The notes: a model not told the origin generated them from the sequence alone. A stretch of DNA of 64,000 nucleotides from an uncultured Oscillospiraceae bacterium (GCA_900543795.1 UQSH01000005.1:6459-70458), one strand, 5' to 3'; shown: positions 1-9,705, counted from the stretch's first letter. Translations and numbers: made by a program.

Positions 1-1292
1 CCGATTGCGCAACAGGCAGACTTGTAAACAGCGGATTTTTAACAGGACTCTCTGTTGAAGACGCTAAAAAAGCTATGATTGAGTGGCTTGAAAAAGAGGG
101 TAAGGGCAGAGAAAAGGTTAATTTCAAGCTTCGCGATTGGGTGTTCAGCCGTCAAAGATATTGGGGCGAGCCTATCCCGATTGTTAAATGCGAAAAATGC
201 GGCTATGTTCCGATTCCGGAAAGTGAGCTTCCGCTTGAGCTTCCGAATGTTGATTCCTATGAGCCAACAGATACAGGCGAATCTCCGCTTGCAAAGATGA
301 CGGATTGGGTAAACACAACCTGCCCCTGCTGCGGCGGTCCTGCAAAAAGAGAAACGGATACTATGCCTCAGTGGGCAGGCTCCTCGTGGTATTTCCTCAG
401 ATATATGGACCCTCATAACGATAATGCGCTCGCCTCGAAGGAAGCACTTGAATATTGGTCGCCTGTTGATTGGTATAACGGCGGTATGGAGCACACAACG
501 CTTCATCTGCTTTACAGCCGCTTCTGGCATAAGTTCCTTTATGACATTGGTGTTGTTCCAACCTCCGAGCCGTATCAAAAGCGTACCTCTCACGGTATGA
601 TTCTCGGCGAAAACGGCGAAAAAATGAGTAAGTCAAGAGGAAATGTTGTTAATCCCGATGAGATTGTTGACCGCTACGGAGCAGACACAATGCGTCTTTA
701 TGAAATGTTTATCGGCGATTTTGAAAAGGCGGCTCCGTGGAATTCCGATTCAATTAAGGGTTGTAAAAGATTTATCGAGCGTTTCTGGAATCTTCAGGAA
801 ATCGTAACAGACAGCGATGAATACAGTGAAGAGCTTGAAGCGCTTATGCACAAAACAATTAAAAAGGTAACGGAGGATATTGACAATCTTAAATGCAACA
901 CCGCCATTGCCGCTATGATGACTCTTATTAATAAGATTTACGATAAGGGAAGCATAACAAGAGGAGAGCTCAGAGATTTAACAATAATGCTTAATCCTTT
1001 TGCACCGCATGTAACCGAGGAAATGTGGCAGACTATGAGCTTCGGCGGAATGGTCAACGAAGCAAAATGGTGTACTTACGATGAGGAAAAAACGGTTGAA
1101 AATTCAGTTGAAATCGTTCTTCAAATTATGGGTAAGGTGCGTTCACGCATAACCATTCCCGTTGATATGCCTAAGGAAGAGGTTTTGAAGCTTGCAAAGG
1201 CAGACGAAAAAATCGCTTCTGCCATAGAGGGAAAGGAAATCAAAAAGGAAATCTATGTTCCCGGCAAGCTTGTTAATATAGTTGCTATATAA
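1..1292 (+). CDS. leuS: Leucyl-tRNA synthetase, C-terminal part (5' truncated by window edge)
   Basis: Charges tRNA-Leu with leucine in the cytosol. The frame is open from base 3, so the gene begins before the window; the HIGH half of the active site is outside it. What remains is the end of the catalytic core with two CxxC pairs, the class I KMSKS loop (encoded at 621-635, followed by RGN), the anticodon-binding helical domain, and a C-terminal domain ending in [11 protein letters not shown], as in bacterial LeuRS. Nothing looks damaged. It is followed by a hairpin and then the glycosidase genes on the same strand. Confidence 0.97.
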   Translation, partial: DCATGRLVNSGFLTGLSVEDAKKAMIEWLEKEGKGREKVNFKLRDWVFSRQRYWGEPIPIVKCEKCGYVPIPESELPLELPNVDSYEPTDTGESPLAKMTDWVNTTCPCCGGPAKRETDTMPQWAGSSWYFLRYMDPHNDNALASKEALEYWSPVDWYNGGMEHTTLHLLYSRFWHKFLYDIGVVPTSEPYQKRTSHGMILGENGEKMSKSRGNVVNPDEIVDRYGADTMRLYEMFIGDFEKAAPWNSDSIKGCKRFIERFWNLQEIVTDSDEYSEELEALMHKTIKKVTEDIDNLKCNTAIAAMMTLINKIYDKGSITRGELRDLTIMLNPFAPHVTEEMWQTMSFGGMVNEAKWCTYDEEKTVENSVEIVLQIMGKVRSRITIPVDMPKEEVLKLAKADEKIASAIEGKEIKKEIYVPGKLVNIVAI

Positions 1293-1303
1293 TCTATTTA
1301 TAA

Positions 1304-1330
1304 AAGGCACGGCAAATTCTGTCGTGCCTT
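1304..1330 (+). terminator. Stem-loop after leuS
   Basis: AAGGCACGGC and GTCGTGCCTT pair with one mismatch around a short loop. There is no clear T-run after it, so it may be a weak terminator or an attenuating or processing hairpin. The glycosidase gene starts 36 bases later and I saw no convincing promoter in between, so read-through from leuS is possible. Confidence 0.5.
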
Positions 1331-1365
1331 GCAGTCTGTTAATAAATGAAGGTTAGGTTAATGAT

Positions 1366-4300
1366 ATGGGCGATAAAAAGAAAATTTATACGGTTGCAAC
1401 CGCACATCTTGATACCGTTTGGAATTGGGATTTTGAAACCACCGTTTCAAAATATATTTATAACACCTTGGTTGATAATTTTAAGCTTTTTGAAAAATAT
1501 CCAACATATAAATTTAATTTCGAGGGCTCCTACCGTTATGAGCTTATGGAGGAATATTATCCCGAGCTTTTTGAAAAAATGAAGGAATACATAAAAGAGG
1601 GCAAATGGAATGTCTGTGGCTCTGCGTTTGAAAACGGAGACACTAATATCCCTTCTCCTGAGGCTCTTTTCAGAAATATTCTTTTCGGAAATTCCTATTT
1701 TGATGAAAGGTTCGGAAAAAGAAGTGTTGATATTTATCTGCCCGATTGCTTCGGCTTCGGTTGGGCGCTTCCGTCAATTGCCCATCATTCAAATTTAAAG
1801 GGCTTCACAACTCAAAAGCTTTCCTGGGGCAGTGCTTACGGAACTCCGTTTGATATCGGCAAATGGTACGGTGTTGACGGTGAATATATCTATGCAAGCA
1901 CCAATCCACACGATTATTATTTTACCTTAACTAAATTGCGTGATTGGGATTTCGTTCAGGATAAGCTTAAAGAAAATGAAAAATACGATTTAGATTGGAC
2001 TTATATTTTTCACGGTATAGGCGACAGAGGCGGCGCACCAACAGAAAAATCGGTTAAGTTTGTTGAAAACGAGGCATCAAAAAATAACGAAAGCAATATA
2101 GAGGTTTATGTTGCCGCTGCTGACGAAATCTACCATGATATTGATAATAAGCTAACCGAGGAGCAGCGCAAAAAGCTTCCCGAATGGAAAACAGAGCTTG
2201 TTATGCAAAACCACGGCGTCGGTGGCTATACCTCCCGTGCAATCGGTAAAAGGTGGAACAGGCGTTGCGAGGAGCTTGCCGATATAACGGAAAGAAATTC
2301 CGTTGCCGCTGATTATCTCGGAGCATATTCATATAATCAAAAGGCACTCAATCGCTCTTGGAAACGCTTTATTGCCCATCAGTTTCACGATGACCTTCCG
2401 GGCACCTCTGTTGAAAGAGCATATCAAAGAAGCTGGAATGATTATGCGGTTTCCGCTAATCAGCTCGCAGGCGAGCTTGAAGCGTCTGTAACCGCCGTTG
2501 CTTCGCTGATGAAAACTGATTTCTGTCAGGGTATTCCCGTTATTGCTTCAAACCCGATTGAAGCAAGCAGACGCTCTGCCGTTAAAATGCGTCTTAAAAA
2601 TATTTCAAAGCCTTATGTTCGTGTTTTTGACGAAAACGGAAAAGAGGTTAAAAGTCAGGTAAACTCTAATGAAAACGGCGTTTGCGAGGTTGTTTTTATT
2701 GCGGAGGTCGGCAGTCTCGGATACAGAGCCTATGATGTTCGTCCGTCAGATGAGCCTTGCAGACTCGAAAGCCGTATTTCAATTAATTCCGAAAATGTTA
2801 TTGAAAATCAAAAGTATATCGTAACTCTTAATAAAAACGGAAATATTTCATCAATTATAGATAAAACGCTTGATGAAAAGGAGCTTTTGAGAGAGCCTAT
2901 CGCACTCGGCTTGTTCAAGTACAGCGGCTCAAAGCCGTGGCCTGCCTGGGAAATGAACTTTAAGGAAGCTGATAAGGAGGCAGACCGCATACCGTCGCTT
3001 GTTAAAATCAGCATTGAGGAAAACGGTCCTGCGCGTGTTGCCTATAAGGTTGTGCAAAAGGATAAAAACAGGTCTGTTTTCACAAATTATATCGCTTTAA
3101 CAGATGGCGGAGAATGTGTTGAGGTTTATTCGGAAATCGAATGGCATGCGCTTCGCACAATGGCTAAAAATAAATTCGCCTTTACCTGCAAAAACGAAAA
3201 GGCAACCTTTGATTTGGGGCTCGGTGCTATCCAAAGAGGCAATATGAATGAAAAGCTTTTCGAGGTACCCGCTCAAAAATGGGTTGATTTAACCGATGAA
3301 AGCTCACAGTTCGGCGTTTCCGTTATCAGTGAGTGTAAATACGGCTGGGATAAGTATAATGACAACACATTAAGAATGACCGTTCTTCACACTCCGAAAA
3401 AGAATTACAGAATGGATTCAATGCAGTCGCTTATGGATATCGGATTAAACAGATATTCGTTTGCCGTTTTCAGTCATAAGGGCGGTGATTTGGCAGAAAC
3501 ACAGCTTGAAGCAAGAGCATTTGTTCAGCCTATGACGGCTTATGCGGTTGAAAAGCATTCGGGTGCACTCAAATCGCATTACAGCTTCGGCTCTGCTTCA
3601 ACTAATGATGTTATTATCAGAGCAATCAAAAAGGCCGAAAGCAGTAATGAAATTATCGTTCGTCTAAATGAGGGAGCTAATAAGAGCATAAACGGATTCA
3701 CTCTTGAGCTTGGTGAGGGAATTGAATCGGCAAGAGAGCTTTATGCAAGCGAGGAGTACAAGGGCGAAGCGGTTGTTGAAAACGGAAGGCTCGTTTGCGA
3801 TTTCAAGCCTTATGAAATCAAAACCTTTGCATTAACGCTTAAAGAAAGCACGGTTAAGGGCAAAAAGCCGGTTTGCACTCCTGCAAAGCTTACCCTTGAT
3901 AAAAATATCATAACTGCGCAGGGAACGATTAAGTCTGATTTTGATATGAATATTCCGCGTGAGCTTGCTCCGAAAAGGCTTACCGTTAATTCTATTGATT
4001 TTGAAATATCTCAAACAGATAATAACTGTGCCGTTATGTGCGGGCAGAAAATTGATATTTCAAAGAGCACCGATAAGCTTTGCCTGCTTTGTGCGTCTGT
4101 TGCAAATGATAAAGAGGTTGAGTTTGAGGTTGACGGCGAACGCATTTCAAGGGAAATTCTTTCCTCGTCAAGACGCTTCGCCGCATGGGATCTTGTTGAT
4201 TTGGGCGATGTTGCTTATGTTAAGCAGGGCAAAATAGGCTTTGAGGCAACGCATTGCCATATCGTCGGAAAAGACAGTATCGCAAAAATCCTTTATTTCT

Positions 4301-4536
4301 ATGTTGTTGAAATAGATGTTAAGGGCAAAAAAGAAGTAATTCTTCCGGCAGACAGTGAGGTTGTTGTTCTTGCAGCCACGGAATACAGCGGTGCAACGGG
4401 TGAAGCAATCACTTCCGTTTTTGATGAGGTTGATAAATCAAGAGAGCAAACTTTCTATTTCAATTTCTCCGAAATGGTGTATTACGCCTTGTGCAGTATA
4501 GGCAAGCTCGGAAGAAAACTGTTTTTCAGGGATTAA
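1366..4536 (+). CDS. Alpha-mannosidase, glycoside hydrolase family 38
   Basis: Retaining alpha-mannosidase, expected to trim alpha-linked mannose from N-glycan-type oligosaccharides. At 1056 aa it fits the long bacterial GH38 enzymes. The N-terminal catalytic domain starts with the zinc-binding HLDTVWNW motif (H14, D16), has the predicted nucleophile in YLPDCFGFG (D127), and carries the family's AHQFHDDLPGTS stretch further on. The C-terminal part matches the beta-sandwich domains of GH38. There is no signal peptide, so it probably acts in the cytosol on imported glycans. The GH29 gene follows after 18 bases, implying co-transcription. Another ATG at 1346 is in a different frame. Exact linkage specificity cannot be read from sequence. 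Confidence 0.93.
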   Translation: MGDKKKIYTVATAHLDTVWNWDFETTVSKYIYNTLVDNFKLFEKYPTYKFNFEGSYRYELMEEYYPELFEKMKEYIKEGKWNVCGSAFENGDTNIPSPEALFRNILFGNSYFDERFGKRSVDIYLPDCFGFGWALPSIAHHSNLKGFTTQKLSWGSAYGTPFDIGKWYGVDGEYIYASTNPHDYYFTLTKLRDWDFVQDKLKENEKYDLDWTYIFHGIGDRGGAPTEKSVKFVENEASKNNESNIEVYVAAADEIYHDIDNKLTEEQRKKLPEWKTELVMQNHGVGGYTSRAIGKRWNRRCEELADITERNSVAADYLGAYSYNQKALNRSWKRFIAHQFHDDLPGTSVERAYQRSWNDYAVSANQLAGELEASVTAVASLMKTDFCQGIPVIASNPIEASRRSAVKMRLKNISKPYVRVFDENGKEVKSQVNSNENGVCEVVFIAEVGSLGYRAYDVRPSDEPCRLESRISINSENVIENQKYIVTLNKNGNISSIIDKTLDEKELLREPIALGLFKYSGSKPWPAWEMNFKEADKEADRIPSLVKISIEENGPARVAYKVVQKDKNRSVFTNYIALTDGGECVEVYSEIEWHALRTMAKNKFAFTCKNEKATFDLGLGAIQRGNMNEKLFEVPAQKWVDLTDESSQFGVSVISECKYGWDKYNDNTLRMTVLHTPKKNYRMDSMQSLMDIGLNRYSFAVFSHKGGDLAETQLEARAFVQPMTAYAVEKHSGALKSHYSFGSASTNDVIIRAIKKAESSNEIIVRLNEGANKSINGFTLELGEGIESARELYASEEYKGEAVVENGRLVCDFKPYEIKTFALTLKESTVKGKKPVCTPAKLTLDKNIITAQGTIKSDFDMNIPRELAPKRLTVNSIDFEISQTDNNCAVMCGQKIDISKSTDKLCLLCASVANDKEVEFEVDGERISREILSSSRRFAAWDLVDLGDVAYVKQGKIGFEATHCHIVGKDSIAKILYFYVVEIDVKGKKEVILPADSEVVVLAATEYSGATGEAITSVFDEVDKSREQTFYFNFSEMVYYALCSIGKLGRKLFFRD

Positions 4537-4554
4537 TAAAAAGAGGTAAAAGTG

Positions 4555-5937
4555 ATGAAAAATCATTTTGAAAGGAATTGGACAACAGATAATAACGGCT
4601 TTGAATTAAACAGTGATGAGGTAAATAGGCTTATAAGCGTTGTGCCGAGCCCGTCTCAGGTTGAGCTGTCGAAAAAACCGTTTTACCTTTTTATGCATTT
4701 CGGTATGAACACCGCAACCGCAAGGGAATGGGGTGCGGGAACGGAAACGGCACAGGATTTTACAATAAAGAAAATTAAGCCTCAGCAGTGGGTTAAATGT
4801 GCAAGGTCGGCAGGCGCAACGGGAATAATATTAACCTGTAAGCATCACGACGGCTTTTGCCTTTGGAACACTGCATACACCGATTTCAGTATAAAATCCA
4901 CCTCCTTTGAGGGCGATATAGTTAAAATGGTTTCAGACGCCTGCAAAAGCGAGGGGCTCAATTTCGGCGTTTATCTTTCCCCTTGGGATATGCACGAAAA
5001 AACCTACGGAACACCGGCATATAACGATTATTTCTGCAATCAGCTCACAGAGCTTTTAACAAACTACGGCGAAATAACTGAGGTTTGGTTTGACGGTGCA
5101 AAGGGTGCCAATGCGCGTGCCTTTGAGTATGATTGGAGCAGATATTATTCGCTTATAAGAACGCTTCAACCAAAGGCTAATATTGCCGTTTGCGGCCCCG
5201 ATATAAGATGGGTTGGAAATGAGGGCGGAAAAACAAGAAAATCCGAATTTTCCGTTGTGCCGTCTTATCTCAGGCTTTCCGAAACGGTAAGCAAAAACAG
5301 TCAGCATAATGAAAATGATGCAAAAAATCTTAAAAGGCTAACCTCCTCGGATGAGGATTTGGGAAGCAGATCGCTCCTTAAAGAATGCCCCGATTTGTGC
5401 TGGTATCCCGCCGAGGTTGATGTTTCAATAAGAAAGGGCTGGTTTTATTCCAAAAATGAGAATAAAACTGTTAAAGGCGTAAATAAGCTTTTTAAGATTT
5501 ATCTTAATTCCGTTGGCAACAACTGCACCTTGCTTTTAAATGTTCCGCCAACCGATAAGGGCGTTATTCACAGAAAGGATGCCCGTGTTCTTAAATCCCT
5601 CGGCAGTAAAATAGATGAAATGTATGCTTATCCTATCATCGTTGAAAGGCTCGGAAGGCTTCAAGAGGATGACGGATATATTGATTTTGAATTTGATTCC
5701 GTTAAAAAGCTTAAATATGTTATCATCAGCGAGGATATCCGCTTTTCTCAAAGGGTTGAAGCGTTTGATATTTATATTAAAAAGCCAAACGGGAAATATA
5801 ATAAGGTCTATTCATCAACTGTTATAGGCTCAAAGAAAATTGCAAAAATCAAAAATAAAAAGTGCATCGGCGCAAGATTTGTAATCAGGCAAAGCCGAAG
5901 CACTCCCGTAATTTCCGAAATAGGTTTTTATGAATAA
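4555..5937 (+). CDS. Alpha-L-fucosidase, glycoside hydrolase family 29
   Basis: Putative exo-alpha-L-fucosidase, cleaving terminal fucose from host or plant glycans. The GH29 barrel is visible: FYLFMHFGMN near residue 43, TCKHHDGFCLW with HHDG at 97-100, GVYLSPWD, and EVWFDG with D180 as predicted nucleophile. A C-terminal beta-rich region resembles the accessory domain of this family. About 460 aa is normal. There is no signal peptide, matching the cytosolic GH38 enzyme just upstream. I chose ATG 4555 over GTG 4552 because it sits 8 bases after AGAGG. Some GH29-like enzymes act on other sugars, so the substrate is an inference. Confidence 0.88.
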   Translation: MKNHFERNWTTDNNGFELNSDEVNRLISVVPSPSQVELSKKPFYLFMHFGMNTATAREWGAGTETAQDFTIKKIKPQQWVKCARSAGATGIILTCKHHDGFCLWNTAYTDFSIKSTSFEGDIVKMVSDACKSEGLNFGVYLSPWDMHEKTYGTPAYNDYFCNQLTELLTNYGEITEVWFDGAKGANARAFEYDWSRYYSLIRTLQPKANIAVCGPDIRWVGNEGGKTRKSEFSVVPSYLRLSETVSKNSQHNENDAKNLKRLTSSDEDLGSRSLLKECPDLCWYPAEVDVSIRKGWFYSKNENKTVKGVNKLFKIYLNSVGNNCTLLLNVPPTDKGVIHRKDARVLKSLGSKIDEMYAYPIIVERLGRLQEDDGYIDFEFDSVKKLKYVIISEDIRFSQRVEAFDIYIKKPNGKYNKVYSSTVIGSKKIAKIKNKKCIGARFVIRQSRSTPVISEIGFYE

Positions 5938-5942
5938 GTAAT

Positions 5943-6002
5943 AAAAGAGCGTGCCTGCTTTAAACATTAAAGTCTGTTTAAAGCATTAAGCACGCTCTTT
6001 TT
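5943..6002. terminator. Large bidirectional terminator hairpin
   Basis: A two-part perfect stem. The outer arm AAAAGAGCGTGC (5943-5954) pairs with GCACGCTCTTTT (5990-6001), and the inner arm TGCTTTAAAC (5956-5965) pairs with GTTTAAAGCA (5976-5985). A-rich and T-rich flanks make it usable in both directions. It separates the fucosidase (plus) from the radical-SAM gene (minus), whose stop codon and last codons lie inside the hairpin. Confidence 0.85.
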
Positions 6003-6845
6003 ATCTGCGCTCCAAAGCGGAGCTATCAGGTCTTTTTTAGGTCCGTCTCCCGTCAGCCTGTGAATAACAACATTTTTGGGAATTATTCTAATGCAGTCCT
6101 TGATAATGCTTAAATATTCCTCCATCGAAAGCGCTTCAAATTTTCCGCTCAAATAATCGTTTGCAAGGTCGGTACCTTTTAATATGTGAAGCAGCTGAAG
6201 CTTAATTCCGTCTGCACCGCTTTTGCAGACATATTCAACGCTTTTAAGCATATCCTCTCTGCTTTCGTTCGGCAGTCCGATTATAAGATGAACAACGGTG
6301 TTTATTCCGGCATTTTTAAGTGCCCTTATTGCGGCGTCATAAACACTTAAAGGGTAGCCCCTTCGAATGTATTCAGCCGTTTTTTCGTGAATCGTTTGAA
6401 GACCGAGTTCAACAAAAACGGGCTTGATTTTGTTAATTTCGGAAAGAAGCGTCAAAACCTCTTCACCGAGGCAGTCGGGTCTTGTGGCTATTGATATTCC
6501 AACAATATCCGGGTGGTTGATTGCTTCGTAATATTTTTTTGCAAGAACATCAACGGGTGCATAGGTGTTTGTAAAGGCTTGAAAATAAGCAATGTATTTT
6601 CCGCTTTTTATCTTTTTGGCAACTCGCAGCTTGCCGCTTTCAATCTGCTCCGTAACGGATAAAAGGCTGCTTTCGGCAAAATCTCCGCTTCCGCCCCTTG
6701 AGCAAAAAATACAGCCCCTTGTGCCGAGCGTTCCGTCTCTGTTAGGGCAGGTAAAACCGGCGTTTATGCTTATCTTGTAAACCTTAAACCCAAAGGTGTT
6801 TTTAAGATATTGATTAAAGCTGTAATATTCCATCTGATATTTCAA
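5967..6845 (-). CDS. Radical SAM protein, TIGR01212 / YhcC family
   Basis: A 292-aa radical-SAM enzyme. The unusual cluster spacing FTCPNRDGTLGTRGCIFC (Cys at residues 33, 45 and 48) marks the YhcC/TIGR01212 family (COG1242) rather than the usual CxxxCxxC arrangement. The following barrel segments, including a GLQT stretch and an HLIIGLPNE stretch, fit. Family members are widespread but poorly defined biochemically; a tRNA-modification role has been suggested for relatives. Its start overlaps the 3' end of the upstream inositol-phosphatase gene by 32 bases, so the two are probably translated from one transcript. There is a second in-frame ATG four codons in. Confidence 0.88.
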   Translation of the reverse strand: MKYQMEYYSFNQYLKNTFGFKVYKISINAGFTCPNRDGTLGTRGCIFCSRGGSGDFAESSLLSVTEQIESGKLRVAKKIKSGKYIAYFQAFTNTYAPVDVLAKKYYEAINHPDIVGISIATRPDCLGEEVLTLLSEINKIKPVFVELGLQTIHEKTAEYIRRGYPLSVYDAAIRALKNAGINTVVHLIIGLPNESREDMLKSVEYVCKSGADGIKLQLLHILKGTDLANDYLSGKFEALSMEEYLSIIKDCIRIIPKNVVIHRLTGDGPKKDLIAPLWSADKKSVLNALNRL

Positions 6846-7590
6846 AAAATTCCTTTGTGTTAATTCCGTTTGAGCAAACGAAGGAACGCACCTTCGAGCA
6901 GTCTATCTCTTCTTTTTTCAGCGTAGAGCATATTCCGCCCGCCTCCCGCAGTATAACAACCGCTGCCGCAAAATCCCACGGCCGCAGTATAAGCTCATAA
7001 TATAAATCAGCCTTGCCGGAGGCAACATAGCATATATCAAGAGCCGCAGAGCCGCTTCGCCTAACCTCAACCGCTTTATAGAAAATCTCCTCTGTAAGCT
7101 TAAAGGTTTGCTTTGCAAGCTCGTGCTCGTAGGGAGAGGTTCCAAACAAAACAAGGCTGTTTTCAAGTGTGCAGTCGGAAACGCTTATTCTTTTTGAATT
7201 AAGATATGCGCCCTTGCCCCTTTCGGCATAAAAAATATTGTTTAAATCAGGGTCAAGCACAACTCCCATTATCAGCTCTCTGTCCTTTGCAAGGCCAACT
7301 GAAATTGCACTGTGCTGATAACCTTTAATGAAGTTCGTTGTTCCGTCAATCGGGTCAATTATAAAGCAGTATCCGTCGGAAAGCTCCTTTTCGCCGTCGC
7401 CCTCTTCGCCTAAAAAAGAACAATCGGGAATAATTTTGCTAAGCTCCTCAAAAAGAAAATCCTGTATCATTTTATCGTATTTTGTAACAAGATTAACATT
7501 AGAGCCCTTGCTTTCAATTCCAAGGTCATCTCCTGCGCTTTTATAAATTTCTCCTGCCTTCAAAACAACCTCAATTATTTTGTTAAGCAT
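6814..7590 (-). CDS. suhB: Inositol-1-monophosphatase family phosphatase
   Basis: Mg-dependent phosphatase of the IMPase/FBPase superfamily, acting on inositol monophosphate or a related small sugar phosphate. From the chosen start it is 258 aa, a normal length. It shows GEEGDG (residues 61-66), the metal-binding DPIDGTTNF (D79, D82) and RPWDFAAA near the C-terminus. A longer open frame reaches 7962 but runs antisense through murT and has no family similarity; ATG at 7590 has a GGCGG ribosome site just upstream. It is transcribed divergently from murT. The name suhB is for family membership only. Confidence 0.9.
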   Translation of the reverse strand: MLNKIIEVVLKAGEIYKSAGDDLGIESKGSNVNLVTKYDKMIQDFLFEELSKIIPDCSFLGEEGDGEKELSDGYCFIIDPIDGTTNFIKGYQHSAISVGLAKDRELIMGVVLDPDLNNIFYAERGKGAYLNSKRISVSDCTLENSLVLFGTSPYEHELAKQTFKLTEEIFYKAVEVRRSGSAALDICYVASGKADLYYELILRPWDFAAAVVILREAGGICSTLKKEEIDCSKVRSFVCSNGINTKEFFEISDGILQL

Positions 7591-7618
7591 AGCATCACCG
7601 CCTTTTAAGTATAAATAT

Positions 7619-7646
7619 ATTTTATCATAATTAAAAATAATATCAA
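7619..7646 (-). promoter_or_regulatory. Predicted promoter of the suhB / radical-SAM operon
   Basis: On the minus strand TTGATA (7641-7646) is followed by 16 bases and TAAAAT (7619-7624), about 30 bases upstream of the suhB start. It lies in the short divergent region shared with murT. Confidence 0.55.
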
Positions 7647-7657
7647 TATAATTTATT

Positions 7658-8962
7658 ATGATTATAACTATTATTATTGCAAGGCTTGTTGAAAAAGTAT
7701 TGCGGCTTTTCGGCAGAGGAGCAACAACATTTCCCGGGAAAATCGCACTTGCCCTAAATAAAAACATATTAAAGCAGCTTTCCGAAAATGTAAAAATCAT
7801 CATAATAACAGGCACAAACGGAAAAACAACAACTGCACGAATAGTTGAGGAGGGACTGAAAACCGCAGGTAAATCGTATTTTTTAAACCGTTCGGGAGCA
7901 AATCTCATAACGGGAATAACAACCTCGTTTTTGATGAATTGCAAAATAAACGGAAAATGCAAATACGAATATGCCGTTGTTGAATGTGATGAAAACGCCC
8001 TAAGAAAGGTCAGTCTTTATCTTGATGCCGATATTCTTGCAGTAACAAATATTTTCAGAGATCAGCTGGATAGGTACGGCGAGGTTTCTCACACCCTTGA
8101 AGCCATTAAAGCAGGCGCTCAAAATATGAAAAATGCCGTTCTTGTTTTAAATGCAGATGATCCGCTTTCGTTCAGTCTTTCCTCTCTAAATAAAAAATAT
8201 TATACATTTGGTATAAATCTTTCGCTTTCTCTCGGAGGCAGAAGCGACAGTGATTATTGCATTTTCTGTAAATCACCATATAAATATAAAAGCAGAATAT
8301 ACAGTCAGCTCGGAGATTTTTATTGCACGGGCTGCGGATACAAGCGTGAAAGCCCTAACCTTTCGGTTGAGGAAATTATCGAGCTGAAATCCGATTATTC
8401 AAAGGTTTTTGCCAATCTCAACGGTAAAAATGCAATCCTGAAAATAAACCTCGGCGGAGCTTATAATATTTATAATGCCCTGTGCGCATCTGCGGTGCTT
8501 TCTGTTGCAGGCTTAACCAAGGATGAAATCGAAACGGCGGTTTCCTCCTTCTCGGGCGCCTTTGGAAGAATGGAGCAGTTTGGAGATGTAAGAATACTCC
8601 TTGTAAAAAATCCAACGGGCTTAACGCAGGCGGTTGATTATATCTATCAGCTTGATTTTGATAATGTTGTTTTTGTGCTTAACGATAACGAGGCAGACGG
8701 TTGCGATGTTTCGTGGATATGGGATGCCGATATAAAAATCAATCCTAATGTTAAGCATATTTACACCTTCGGAATCCGTTCGGGTGATATGGCTCTGCGG
8801 CTAAAATATGCAGGGCTTAATCCCGAAATAATAAAAAGCCACAGTCAGTTTCACAATATATGCAAAAGCGGAAAAACCGCCGTTGTGCCAACATATACCG
8901 CTATGATGAAATTAAGGCCGTATTTTGCAAAGCTATATAAAAAGGAGAGGTTTTGGAAGTGA
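7658..8962 (+). CDS. murT: Lipid II isoglutaminyl synthase (amidotransferase complex) subunit MurT
   Basis: With GatD, amidates the alpha-carboxylate of D-Glu in the lipid II stem peptide, giving D-isoglutamine at the cytoplasmic membrane face. The 434-aa protein has the Mur-ligase P-loop TGTNGKTT (51-58), the MurT-specific zinc-ribbon insert (CIFC...CTGC, roughly 207-233), and a C-terminal DUF1727 domain beginning around VKNPTGLTQAVDYI. The N-terminus GRGATTFPGKIA aligns with other MurT proteins, supporting ATG 7658. Oddly there is no clear ribosome site, and a TATAAT lies only 6 bases upstream of the ATG. It overlaps gatD by 10 bases. Confidence 0.95.
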   Translation: MIITIIIARLVEKVLRLFGRGATTFPGKIALALNKNILKQLSENVKIIIITGTNGKTTTARIVEEGLKTAGKSYFLNRSGANLITGITTSFLMNCKINGKCKYEYAVVECDENALRKVSLYLDADILAVTNIFRDQLDRYGEVSHTLEAIKAGAQNMKNAVLVLNADDPLSFSLSSLNKKYYTFGINLSLSLGGRSDSDYCIFCKSPYKYKSRIYSQLGDFYCTGCGYKRESPNLSVEEIIELKSDYSKVFANLNGKNAILKINLGGAYNIYNALCASAVLSVAGLTKDEIETAVSSFSGAFGRMEQFGDVRILLVKNPTGLTQAVDYIYQLDFDNVVFVLNDNEADGCDVSWIWDADIKINPNVKHIYTFGIRSGDMALRLKYAGLNPEIIKSHSQFHNICKSGKTAVVPTYTAMMKLRPYFAKLYKKERFWK

Positions 8963-9678
8963 AAATCAACATAGCGCATCTTTATCCCGATTTGCTTAAT
9001 CTTTACGGCGATTCGGGAAATGTTATCTGCCTTTGCGAGCGTCTGCGCCTGCGTGGAATAGAAGCCAAGGTAACTCCTCTTTATTCAAAAAAGGATTTTA
9101 TTCTTGACGGCTACGATATAATTTTTATCGGAGGCGGTCAGGATTTTGAGCAGTCGCTTGTGTTAAAGGATTTAAACGGTGTAAAAATAAAATCGCTTGA
9201 TAAAGCCGTTCAGTCGGGTGCGGTTGTGCTTGCCGTGTGCGGCGGCTTTCAGCTTCTCGGAAAATACTATCAGCCTCATAACGCACCTCAAATGAATTTT
9301 ACGGGTGTTCTTGACTTTTACACCGTAGGCAAGGAAAAAAGACTAATCGGAAATTATGAGTTCAAAACAAAGGAAAAAATGAGAATTATCGGATTTGAAA
9401 ACCATTCCGGTAGAACATATCTCGGAAAGGGAGTTGAGCCTCTCGGCAAAATAATAAAGGGCTTCGGAAATAACGCCGAGGATAAAACGGAGGGTGCAAG
9501 GTATAAAAACACCTTTTGTACTTATTGCCACGGTCCTATATTGCCTAAAAATCCCGATTTTGCCGACCTTTTGATAAAAAAAGCAGTCGAAAGAAGATAC
9601 GGCTCCTGTGAGTTAAAGCCGCTTGATTGCTCTGCCGAAATTCTCGCACGAAAGCAGATAAGAGATTTATATATATAA
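8953..9678 (+). CDS. gatD: Lipid II isoglutaminyl synthase glutaminase subunit GatD
   Basis: Class I glutamine amidotransferase (CobB/CobQ-like) that supplies ammonia to MurT. The nucleophile Cys is in AVCGGFQLLG (C96), and the general-base His is in YCHGPILPKNP. GGGQDFEQ near residue 60 is characteristic of GatD. At 241 aa it is typical. TTG 8953 lies 5 bases after AGGAG; GTG 8959 is an alternative start. Overlap with murT implies translational coupling and equal stoichiometry. Confidence 0.94.
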   Translation: MEVKINIAHLYPDLLNLYGDSGNVICLCERLRLRGIEAKVTPLYSKKDFILDGYDIIFIGGGQDFEQSLVLKDLNGVKIKSLDKAVQSGAVVLAVCGGFQLLGKYYQPHNAPQMNFTGVLDFYTVGKEKRLIGNYEFKTKEKMRIIGFENHSGRTYLGKGVEPLGKIIKGFGNNAEDKTEGARYKNTFCTYCHGPILPKNPDFADLLIKKAVERRYGSCELKPLDCSAEILARKQIRDLYI

Positions 9679-9705
9679 TTTTTTAATGAAAATAGAAAAT
9701 TTTTC

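Noticed and set aside
39..636. Antisense open frames over leuS
   Set aside because: Shadows of the leuS coding frame without ribosome sites or family similarity.
7591..7962. N-terminal extension of the inositol-monophosphatase gene
   Set aside because: It lies antisense to murT, has no family similarity, and the internal ATG at 7590 has a good ribosome site and gives a normal length.
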